Source: Lentisphaerota bacterium (GTDB taxonomy: Bacteria; Verrucomicrobiota; Kiritimatiellia; RFP12; UBA3636). From it: a stretch of 17,345 nt of DNA. The DNA lies in NCBI GenBank assembly GCA_022837245.1, contig JALHHX010000128.1, positions 1-17,345 of the forward strand, written 5' to 3'. Positions within the stretch are counted from its first letter, which is position 1; each line of letters starts with the position of its first letter. The notes below the pieces were generated by a model. It made no database searches, was not told the DNA's origin, and saw only the letters and a list, made by a program, of their open reading frames with translations. This document shows positions 7,226 to 14,111 of the stretch, piece by piece. A program made the position numbers and the translations under genes.

Positions 7226-9063
7226 TTCCTTCCCTCCCCTTCTGAATGATGGTCGAAAGGTTTCACATTCTTCTCCATGCCCCGAGAAAACAACCCGGCG
7301 ACAAAACAGACCCCGTACGTGAGATGCGTTGCCAGGACACCTGCCCATGTCACAAACCATCCGAGGGGATCGCGCAGGTAGTGCGACGACACGCAGGTCA
7401 GAAAAAGGTACACAGAAAGCACCGATATGTAGATCCATTTGAAGACAGGGTGCGCGAAGCTCAGCGGCAGCCCAGCCACGACGCCAATCAGGAACAGGCT
7501 TGGGACCATGTAGGAGAGGCGGCACGATGTCTCAGGGAAGCGACGCACGAAGAACCCGCGGTGTTTCGCGTAGCGACCCACTTGCCGCATATGCGGTCTG
7601 AAAAGCGGACGCCTGTGGTGAGTGACCTGTACGCGCGGATCATATATCATGCGCCGTTTCAGCTTGTGCACTATTCCGAGGCAGAGTATGGTATCCTCCC
7701 CCGGCCAATATTCCGTGTCGAAGCCGCCGAGCTCCTCAAGTATATTCTTTCGAACGAGAAGGTTGCAACTGGGCAGGTCATCCTCGTCGCACACGCGTGT
7801 TGGGGTGTAGCGGCGGCGGTACTTGCCGGACACGAAGAGGTTCGCGTACACGCGCCCGCCCATCTTCGACATGAACGAATCCTCCGGGGGCGTCAGCGCA
7901 GGCCCTCCAACCGCGCCTATCTCCGGATCGGAGAAATACGGGATCGCGTATTCGAGCCATCCCGGCAGCGGTGCGGCGTCGTCGTCGATGAAGGCTACAA
8001 TATCCCCGGACGCCGCCTTAATCCCCATGTTGCGTTTATCCGCCGGGCGCACTTTGCCCGTCGGGATCTCGCGCACGAACGTGGGCCATTCCCTGCCAGT
8101 GGGTTCGTCCGGCAGCACGATAGCCTCGATGTCGGGCCAGCTCTGCTCTTCGATCCCCCTGAGGCACGCGTCTAGCACCTCCGAAGCGGCGGGGCACGCG
8201 ATGACGGCCGAGACGCGCGGCGGGGGATCTGGCATGTCGTGCGGCTCAAGCGCGCCGTAGTAGCGCAGGATCCTGAGACGGTAGAAAATCGCGAGGGTGT
8301 CCGTCATCACCTGGCGTATGTTCGAGAAAGTCAGACTCCCCGCTTTGTTGCCGAAATCAAGTTCAATTGGTGCTTCTGCAATTTTGAATCCATTTTCGTT
8401 GGCTATCGAGAGCACCTCTAGATCGAACGCGAAGCGTTTGACCAGCATGCGAGAGAAAGCGTATTCCAGCGCCTCGCGTTTGAACAGCTTCATACCCGTC
8501 TGAGTGTCGTGCACTGGCAACCCTACGAGCATCTTGACGATCCCGTAGTACACGAAGCTGGCCAAGCGGCGAGTGGGCGGGTAGTCGATCTTGGATTCCG
8601 GATGCATCTTGGAGCCGATCACAATGTCGGCGCCGGTGTCGCGCATTACGTCGAAGAAGTTCCAGATCAGTTTCGGGCTCAAGTCGAGGTCGCCGTCGAG
8701 CAGCAGCACGTGCGACCCGCGTGACTTTGCGAACCCCTGCGCGAGTGCGGCACCCTTGCCGCCGTTGCGCGGGGAGAACACGGGGCGCACAGTCTGCGGG
8801 AAATCGTCGGCCGCCTGCTCCATGCGGGAGCGGGTGTCGTCGGCGCTGCCGTCGTCCACCGGCACGATTTCAAATGGCACGACACTGTCGAAGAGCGCAT
8901 GCACGCTCGCGACATTGTCCCGTATCACGCGGCCCAGATTGTAGGCCGGCATCACTATGGAAAGCATGCCGTCCGGACCGAGGCAATCATGGGCGGCAGT
9001 CGCGGCATCCGCCACGCCTTCGCCTCCATCCCCGCTTGAGTTGTCGATTTTTTCTGTGCTCAT
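7222..9063 (-). CDS. Tandem GT2 glycosyltransferase with C-terminal membrane helices
   Basis: Protein of 613 residues with two fused family-2 GT-A domains. Domain 1 (about 33-265) is dolichyl-/polyprenyl-phosphate sugar synthase-like: SIVMPAYNLG (35-44), VDDGSADDT (69-77) and LLDGDLDLSP (121-130), the metal-binding DxD region. Domain 2 (about 283-500) is a rhamnosyltransferase-like GT2 with GDIVAFIDDDAAPLPGW (353-369) and YWPGEDTIL (452-460). The end carries three predicted transmembrane segments (about 519-535, 541-559, 570-592), placing it at the inner membrane. It probably loads a sugar on a lipid carrier and extends or transfers a glycan. It is the first gene of the minus-strand run, downstream of a good promoter, and overlaps the radical SAM gene by 4 nt. 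The ATG at 9063 has no Shine-Dalgarno site; the mRNA leader is probably very short. Confidence 0.9.
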   Translation of the reverse strand: MSTEKIDNSSGDGGEGVADAATAAHDCLGPDGMLSIVMPAYNLGRVIRDNVASVHALFDSVVPFEIVPVDDGSADDTRSRMEQAADDFPQTVRPVFSPRNGGKGAALAQGFAKSRGSHVLLLDGDLDLSPKLIWNFFDVMRDTGADIVIGSKMHPESKIDYPPTRRLASFVYYGIVKMLVGLPVHDTQTGMKLFKREALEYAFSRMLVKRFAFDLEVLSIANENGFKIAEAPIELDFGNKAGSLTFSNIRQVMTDTLAIFYRLRILRYYGALEPHDMPDPPPRVSAVIACPAASEVLDACLRGIEEQSWPDIEAIVLPDEPTGREWPTFVREIPTGKVRPADKRNMGIKAASGDIVAFIDDDAAPLPGWLEYAIPYFSDPEIGAVGGPALTPPEDSFMSKMGGRVYANLFVSGKYRRRYTPTRVCDEDDLPSCNLLVRKNILEELGGFDTEYWPGEDTILCLGIVHKLKRRMIYDPRVQVTHHRRPLFRPHMRQVGRYAKHRGFFVRRFPETSCRLSYMVPSLFLIGVVAGLPLSFAHPVFKWIYISVLSVYLFLTCVSSHYLRDPLGWFVTWAGVLATHLTYGVCFVAGLFSRGMEKNVKPFDHHSEGEGRK

Positions 9064-9077
9064 TTTGGATGCGCCGG

Positions 9078-9106
9078 ATTATACCTGTATTTTTGGCCCA
9101 ACTCAA
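9078..9106 (-). promoter_or_regulatory. Sigma-70-like promoter of the glycosyltransferase operon
   Basis: On the minus strand TTGAGT (9106-9101), a 17-nt spacer and a perfect TATAAT (9083-9078) form a near-consensus promoter. Only 14 bases separate TATAAT from the ATG at 9063, so transcription should begin about 6-8 nt before the start codon, giving a nearly leaderless mRNA without a Shine-Dalgarno site. Confidence 0.65.
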
Positions 9107-9125
9107 CTCCTTTGAAAAATTACTG

Positions 9126-9155
9126 TTGACTTAACTATGCGAATTGTGGGATACT
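9126..9155 (+). promoter_or_regulatory. Candidate promoter of the pilin-like gene
   Basis: TTGACT (9126-9131) and GATACT (9150-9155) are spaced by 18 nt, and a TGG before the -10 gives an extended -10 element. The transcript would have a leader of about 90 nt before the pilin ATG. GTTGAC (9125-9130) and GTCAAC (9163-9168) form an inverted pair flanking the core, which could be an operator or chance. Confidence 0.5.
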
Positions 9156-9253
9156 CCGCGCTGTCAACTGGTAAAGCGTATTGCTTAGTTAAGACGAACT
9201 GCTTGAATACTGAACACAATTTCCTAACAAGATTAAACAAACCAAGGTGCAGC

Positions 9254-9964
9254 ATGAAAAAAACACAGACAAAAACCAAGTTCTCGGCATTTACGCTCAT
9301 AGAGCTCCTCGTAGTCATCGCAATTCTCGGCATTTTGATGGGGCTTATGTTCCCGGCCATTAAAGGCGCGATAGAGGCAGCTAACGCCATGCAGGTCGGC
9401 AATAACGGAAAGAACGTCGTGCAGGGCATAATAAGCGCGAATCTTGAGCGTGAAACTATGAACTTGGGAAGCGTATGGCCTACGAAGACCTCCAACTTCT
9501 CTGGTAGCGTCGATTACACTACATCGTCAGATTCGGAAACATATTTCTCCGACCTTATCACATCCCAAGCTCTTGAAAACATGAGCTGGTCGATTTTCGC
9601 TGGTGGCGGCGTGCCGGCCGCGAAGGGTCAGACGGAATTCGAAGGCGGCGGCTACAATGTGTGGAACATGATCGCCGGTCTCGACGAGAGCGCCCAGGAC
9701 GACACTCCGTTCATCTTCACAAGAAACTTCGACATCACTATCAACGACATCAAAGGAGAAAACCCTGGCGCACTTAACCAGAAGTTCCTCTCTGAGGTCA
9801 AGCCCTTCGGCAATTCACAGCTTGTCTTCGTGCAGAGAGGCGGTGGCGTCACGAAAATCAAGGCAAAGTACCTGTCCGACCCGAGGTCCTTCGTCGGCGG
9901 CTCCACTTTCAACGACAAGACCAACAGCTCCGCTGCAGTGATCACGGCCAAGGGCGTCAAGTAA
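9254..9964 (+). CDS. Prepilin-type / type II secretion pseudopilin-like protein
   Basis: Secreted or pilus-type protein of 236 residues with a class III (type IV prepilin) signal. A 12-residue basic leader (MKKTQTKTKFSA) is followed by FTLIELLVVIAILGILMGL, with the conserved glutamate at mature position 5. The residue before the predicted PilD cleavage site is Ala instead of the usual Gly. The hydrophobic helix continues into an amphipathic helix, then a globular Gly/Ser/Asp-rich domain with no Cys. I chose the ATG at 9254 because AAGGTG lies 4 nt upstream and it places the leader correctly; the frame is open from 9137 but upstream residues are not leader-like. It has its own promoter candidate and a strong terminator, so it is monocistronic. 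No other pilus or secretion gene is in the window. PVC bacteria commonly encode many such stand-alone pseudopilins; the role here is unknown. Confidence 0.88.
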   Translation: MKKTQTKTKFSAFTLIELLVVIAILGILMGLMFPAIKGAIEAANAMQVGNNGKNVVQGIISANLERETMNLGSVWPTKTSNFSGSVDYTTSSDSETYFSDLITSQALENMSWSIFAGGGVPAAKGQTEFEGGGYNVWNMIAGLDESAQDDTPFIFTRNFDITINDIKGENPGALNQKFLSEVKPFGNSQLVFVQRGGGVTKIKAKYLSDPRSFVGGSTFNDKTNSSAAVITAKGVK

Positions 9965-10015
9965 TACCACTTGGGGGCATATAACCCGATTCGCGCAAAC
10001 CGCGAAATGACTCAC

Positions 10016-10042
10016 GGCGGGGCTATGCCCCGCCTTTTTTTT
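10016..10042 (+). terminator. Intrinsic terminator after the pilin-like gene
   Basis: A perfect 8-bp stem, GGCGGGGC / GCCCCGCC, with a TAT loop is followed directly by eight T. It ends 78 bases after the pilin-like stop codon and only 4 bases before the ATG of priA, so it occupies the place where a priA ribosome binding site would be expected. Confidence 0.95.
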
Positions 10043-10046
10043 GCAA

Positions 10047-11345
10047 ATGGTAGCACAGATAGCCACAGACACCGCGATAGACCGCACTTTCGACTACGCC
10101 ATACCGGAGAGCCTCGTCGGCGCGGTGCGCCCCGGCATACGCGTGCAGGTCGAGTTTGGACACCGCGTAATCGAGGGATTTGTCCTGTCTGTATCCGAAA
10201 CGTCTTCCCACAAAGGCAAGCTCAAGCCGATCATGGGAGTTTTGGGCGGCACACCCCTGCTCTCCGACACCCTCATCCAACTCGCCTCCTGGATGGCATC
10301 GTATTACATCGCCCCAATCGAGTCATGCCTACGGGCCATGCTCCCTGCCCCGGTGCGCAAGTCCGGCACAGGGTTCAAAATGCGACTAATCGTCGAGGCC
10401 ACATCTGCGTGGCAGAGTCCAGACCCTGCCACAACCCTGGCAAGCGGCAAGAAAGCCTCAGCACGCCAACTCGAAATCCTTGAGCTTGTCCTTAAGGCCG
10501 GAGCGGTCAACCTATCAGAGTTCTGCCGTCAGTGGAACATTGCGCCGGCAACTTTGCGCAAGATGGAGAACGACGGCATGGTCAGCATAACGGAACAACC
10601 CGAGAGGCGCGATCCTCTTGCCGGGCGCAATATTCTGCCCTCTAAACCACTTGCCCTGACAGAGGAACAGCAGGTGGCCAAGGGAATCATTTGCGCCGCC
10701 TGCACAACGCCGGCCGACGCCCCAGCGCCCCGCCCGGTGCTGCTGCACGGAGTAACCGCCAGTGGCAAAACCGAGGTGTACCTGCAAAGCATCGCATGCT
10801 CTCTGGAGGCCGGCAAAGGCGCAATTGTGCTGGTTCCGGAAATCGCCCTCACGCCTCAGACGATACAGCGCTTCGCATCGCGATTCGGAGAAACCATAGC
10901 CGTGCTGCACAGTCAGCTTGGAGATGGCGCGGCACGACGAATGGCACCGCATACAGGAAGGCAAGGCGCGCGTCGTGGTCGGGCCGCGCTCGGCAGTGTT
11001 CGCGCCCGTCGAGAACCTGGGCGTGATAATAGTCGACGAGGAGCACGAACCCAGCTACAAACAGGAGGAAGCGCCGCGATACAACGCCCGCGACGTGGCC
11101 GTGATGCGCGCCAACATAGAGCACTGCGCCGTCGTGCTGGGCTCCGCCACGCCGTCGTTGGAAAGTTGGCACAACGCCCAAAACGGCAAGTACCAGTTGG
11201 CGTCTATGACGCGCCGCGCTGTCGACATGACCATGCCGCGCACGGAGATCGTGGACATGCGCGCCGAAGTGGCCAAGACCGGAATGCTCCCCGTGTTTTC
11301 CGAACGCCTTATCGCCGCTGTGAAAACACGCCTGCAAAACGGTGA
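10047..11345 (+). CDS. priA: Primosomal helicase PriA, N-terminal part (frame broken)
   Basis: PriA is the 3'-5' helicase that reloads the replisome at stalled forks. This frame encodes its first 294 residues correctly: the 3'-DNA-binding domain (IDRTFDYAIPESL, 11-23), a winged-helix-like part (about 135-185) and the first half of the helicase core with Walker A GVTASGKT (235-242), LVPEIALTPQ (262-271) and VLHSQLGDG (286-294). After codon 10926-10928 the homology moves to the +1 frame, and the remaining 139 codons to the stop at 11345 are unrelated Arg-rich readthrough. The ATG at 10047 matches the usual PriA N-terminus but has no Shine-Dalgarno site and abuts a terminator. The cause may be a real mutation, programmed shift or sequence error; the most economical explanation is loss of one GC unit from a GC run. 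Confidence 0.85.
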   Translation: MVAQIATDTAIDRTFDYAIPESLVGAVRPGIRVQVEFGHRVIEGFVLSVSETSSHKGKLKPIMGVLGGTPLLSDTLIQLASWMASYYIAPIESCLRAMLPAPVRKSGTGFKMRLIVEATSAWQSPDPATTLASGKKASARQLEILELVLKAGAVNLSEFCRQWNIAPATLRKMENDGMVSITEQPERRDPLAGRNILPSKPLALTEEQQVAKGIICAACTTPADAPAPRPVLLHGVTASGKTEVYLQSIACSLEAGKGAIVLVPEIALTPQTIQRFASRFGETIAVLHSQLGDGAARRMAPHTGRQGARRGRAALGSVRARREPGRDNSRRGARTQLQTGGSAAIQRPRRGRDARQHRALRRRAGLRHAVVGKLAQRPKRQVPVGVYDAPRCRHDHAAHGDRGHARRSGQDRNAPRVFRTPYRRCENTPAKR

Positions 11346-12270
11346 GCAGGTGATGCTCTTCCTCAACCGCCGTGGATACGCGCCGCACGTGATATGCGGC
11401 AAATGCGGACACGTGGAAAAATGCGCCGACTGCTCCGTCGGCATGACTTACCATGCGGCGGACGACATCATGCGCTGCCACATGTGCGGCTACTTTTGCA
11501 AAGTCCCAGCGGCCTGCCCTGAATGCGGCAACCCGGAATACAAATATTCGGGCATAGGCACACAACGCGTTGAAACCATAGCGAGGAGAATTTTTCCCAA
11601 AGCCTCGATCCAACGCATGGATGCCGACGTTACTTCCCGCAAATACAGCCATCAGGAAATCCTGGACCGCTTCCGCGCCCGCAAGATCGACATCCTGATA
11701 GGGACGCAGATGATAGCCAAAGGCCTCGACTTCCCGAACGTCACGCTCGCCGGTATATTGAACGCGGACTCAGGCCTTGCGATGCCAGACTTCCGGGCTT
11801 CTGAACGGACGTTCCAGTTGATCGCCCAAATGGCTGGACGATCCGGCCGCGGATCCACTCAGGGCGAGGTGTTTGTGCAAACTCTTTCCCCTGGGCACCC
11901 GGCGATCGTGCATGCGAAGACCGAGGACTACGCCGGATTTTCCGGAATCGAAATGGCTGAACGCCGCGAGCTCTCCTACCCTCCCTTTTCACGGTTCATC
12001 TGCATAACTTTCCGCAGTGAAAATGAAACAGCAGTTGCCGAATACGCACGCAGATTCGCGCATGCCATCGGTCAATCCGCACACTACAGAATGGGCGGCC
12101 CATGTCCGGCCCCACTGGAAAAAATCAAGAAAAACTGGCGCTACCAACTAACGATGTTCGGCGAAAAAATTGGCTTCATGTCGAAAAGGATCCGCGCGGC
12201 CACGGCTGCCGCGCCGCCGCCCTCCGGCATCCACCTTGCCATAGACATCGACTCCCTGAACAGCCTCTGA
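10918..12270 (+). CDS. priA: Primosomal helicase PriA, C-terminal helicase part (frame broken)
   Basis: This is the rest of PriA, in the +1 frame relative to its N-terminal part. Homology begins at RHDEW (10930); the nominal TTG at 10918 and ATG at 10924 have no ribosome binding site. Counting from 10918, it has the Walker B VIIVDEEH (36-43), LGSATPS (74-80), the zinc-binding insertion with eight Cys in pairs (C160/C163, C169/C172, C187/C190, C200/C203), GTQMIAKGLDFP (262-273) and QMAGRSGRG (304-312), followed by the usual C-terminal domain. Joined with the N-terminal part through one restored Ala codon, the protein would be 741 residues, normal for PriA. All catalytic residues are intact, so decay is either very recent or only apparent. 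It ends 11 bases before the end of the convergent minus-strand cluster. Confidence 0.9.
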   Translation: MEMARHDEWHRIQEGKARVVVGPRSAVFAPVENLGVIIVDEEHEPSYKQEEAPRYNARDVAVMRANIEHCAVVLGSATPSLESWHNAQNGKYQLASMTRRAVDMTMPRTEIVDMRAEVAKTGMLPVFSERLIAAVKTRLQNGEQVMLFLNRRGYAPHVICGKCGHVEKCADCSVGMTYHAADDIMRCHMCGYFCKVPAACPECGNPEYKYSGIGTQRVETIARRIFPKASIQRMDADVTSRKYSHQEILDRFRARKIDILIGTQMIAKGLDFPNVTLAGILNADSGLAMPDFRASERTFQLIAQMAGRSGRGSTQGEVFVQTLSPGHPAIVHAKTEDYAGFSGIEMAERRELSYPPFSRFICITFRSENETAVAEYARRFAHAIGQSAHYRMGGPCPAPLEKIKKNWRYQLTMFGEKIGFMSKRIRAATAAAPPPSGIHLAIDIDSLNSL

Positions 12271-12281
12271 CCGACACCTCG

Positions 12282-14093
12282 TTACAGCGTAGCCAAATCC
12301 TGGCGTTGCGCCCATTCCCCGCTGATGCGGCTGGCTTGGGAGAAGTCCAAGGCAAGTTCCGGCTGCTCGGATCCCATGATGTACGTCTGCGCCGAACCGT
12401 ATTCGTGGCGGACCAAGCGGTTGCTCATCTGCGGCCAATCAGCACTGGAGAAGACGACGCCGTCTTCCATTACCTTATCGCGCGAGACGTGTATCTTGTG
12501 CCCGGAAACTTCGTAATCGACCGACGATTTGTCGGCGGCGACTTGTATGCGGAGCTGTTGCAGGCAGTGGAACATGAAATTGGGGTATGTGTCGTGGCGT
12601 GACTTCGATCCGAAGACGACAATCCACACAGCATCTCGTCCAGGGGCTATGATATCCCTTCCGGCCCATTTTCCTTCTGATGCCAACTCGGCGCCGGCGG
12701 GCGGGCGCAATCCAACATAAGCGTCGTCGAGCCTGCCGAAGAACCAGCCGTTGCGATGCGTCCATTCGCTCATATCGGATGTCGGGAAATGCGCATGAGT
12801 GAATTCGGCAGACTTCACCCCGCCCTTGTAGACCGCCGCAAGCACGCCGTCCCGCAGGTAGCAAATTGGAACACTCGATGTGCCCGCCCAGTACCGGTCT
12901 TCGGCCAGCTCAACGCCCTTCGCAAACGGCTGCGTGGTGAAAATCGAGAGCAGGCCGCGCAGGCTGCCCATCCAGTAGAGCGCCTGAGCGCCAAGTTTGT
13001 CGCTAGTCTTCCCCAATACCGCGGATACTATAGTGCCGGCGGTGCGTTCCGTGCGGACCGGAGTGTCGTGAAAGCTATCCGGCGCGAACGCCATCATGGC
13101 TTCCGGATTCGTGAGTTCATATGGCGGCAGCCAGAAAGCACTCCGGCATGAATAGAAAAGATCTTCCTCGCCACGGTGGCGTTCCTCGTTCACAAGTGGA
13201 GTTTCGGCATCACGCGCGAGGTCGCAAAGCCAACGAGGCGGGCGGTACGAAGTGGTTGCGTAGTACTCCATTGTGCCGCCGGAGGCAGACGGTGTTTCGG
13301 AGTCGCCGGCGCCGAGCAGCAAAGACAGAGCACCTGCCGCCGACTGGCCGCTTGTCTTGAATACGTTCGATTCGTACGTCCGGGCCTGCGCGCCCCAAAT
13401 GCCGCCTTCGAGGCTGTCGGCGGCAAGGTCGGCCAGGAGTTTGGTGACGGCTTGGCACGCGAGATTGCGTATATCGGAGTCGGCCGAGCAATCCACAAGA
13501 TTGAGAAGACTCTCCAGATTAACGCCCATGTAACAAGAGGAATTCCATTCGGAATATCCCCAGCGGGCGCGCCGGTCGATCCACGTGGCTATCAAAAAGC
13601 GCGAACGCTCGTAGTGTTCGCGCGCGGTGCGTCCGTCGAAGCTGAACACATCGTCTGGGAAGCACTGCGCTGTGAGAAACTCAGCGACTGCCCAGCACAT
13701 GTGGTGGTTCTCGCTGTTGTAGAACATCGGGTAACTCGCTCGGTGCCCACCATAAAAACGGTTCCCGGTGGCCGCCTTCCGGATCCTATCGCGGTTGTCA
13801 GGCGTAATCTTGTCCGGGAACAAAATATAGGCGCGCAAAAGGAGGTTGAGCATGAAATCGGTGCAGTCACGCTGAAGCGTTGAGCATATGTCCGCCACTC
13901 CTTCGATGTGTCGGTTGGCGAGTTCTTCTTCGCCGGCCGACAAGCATGAGAGTATTGCCGAATTCCAGAATAGTATTTTGTCGCCGCCTTCCCTCACGCG
14001 CGCCGACGCGGCTTTTATGTGGGCATGCTGGCGCGCGCGTATGGCTACATCAATATCTGATGGATTATTCTTAGTCTCGCTCATATTATGCAT
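12282..14093 (-). CDS. Putative alpha/alpha-toroid glycan-active protein
   Basis: Protein of 603 residues resembling a broadly distributed but poorly studied bacterial family with an N-terminal helical (alpha/alpha)6-toroid-like half and a beta-rich C-terminal half, the plan of many polysaccharide lyases and heparinase-like enzymes. Conspicuous motifs are the NSENHH segment (126-131), RARWGYSEWNSSCY (175-188) and GAQARTY (234-240). These lie where substrate-facing residues of such toroids are found, but I cannot name catalytic residues. There is no signal peptide, so it likely acts in the cytoplasm on short oligosaccharides. The ATG at 14093 has AAGGA about 11 nt upstream; a second in-frame ATG at 14084 is less well spaced. 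It lies 18 bases after the Gfo/Idh gene, surely on the same transcript. The family assignment is from memory of sequence patterns; the enzymatic activity is an inference. Confidence 0.55.
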   Translation of the reverse strand: MHNMSETKNNPSDIDVAIRARQHAHIKAASARVREGGDKILFWNSAILSCLSAGEEELANRHIEGVADICSTLQRDCTDFMLNLLLRAYILFPDKITPDNRDRIRKAATGNRFYGGHRASYPMFYNSENHHMCWAVAEFLTAQCFPDDVFSFDGRTAREHYERSRFLIATWIDRRARWGYSEWNSSCYMGVNLESLLNLVDCSADSDIRNLACQAVTKLLADLAADSLEGGIWGAQARTYESNVFKTSGQSAAGALSLLLGAGDSETPSASGGTMEYYATTSYRPPRWLCDLARDAETPLVNEERHRGEEDLFYSCRSAFWLPPYELTNPEAMMAFAPDSFHDTPVRTERTAGTIVSAVLGKTSDKLGAQALYWMGSLRGLLSIFTTQPFAKGVELAEDRYWAGTSSVPICYLRDGVLAAVYKGGVKSAEFTHAHFPTSDMSEWTHRNGWFFGRLDDAYVGLRPPAGAELASEGKWAGRDIIAPGRDAVWIVVFGSKSRHDTYPNFMFHCLQQLRIQVAADKSSVDYEVSGHKIHVSRDKVMEDGVVFSSADWPQMSNRLVRHEYGSAQTYIMGSEQPELALDFSQASRISGEWAQRQDLATL

Positions 14094-14111
14094 ACTGGCG
14101 CTTTCCTTTCA

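Noticed and set aside
7226..7525. 100-codon N-terminal extension of the radical SAM frame
   Set aside because: It overlaps the glycosyltransferase coding region, whereas the ATG at 7225 has a strong ribosome binding site and the usual domain start.
7246..8175. Open frame of 309 codons on the plus strand
   Set aside because: It is antisense to the second GT2 domain and membrane part of the glycosyltransferase; the translated product is Arg/His-rich without motifs.
9137..9253. 39-codon N-terminal extension of the pilin-like frame
   Set aside because: It would put an unrelated stretch before the prepilin leader and overlaps the promoter; the ATG at 9254 has AAGGTG and the correct leader.
10849..11652. 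Open frame of 267 codons on the minus strand
   Set aside because: It is antisense to the priA helicase core, where DEEH and zinc-binding cysteines confirm the plus strand.
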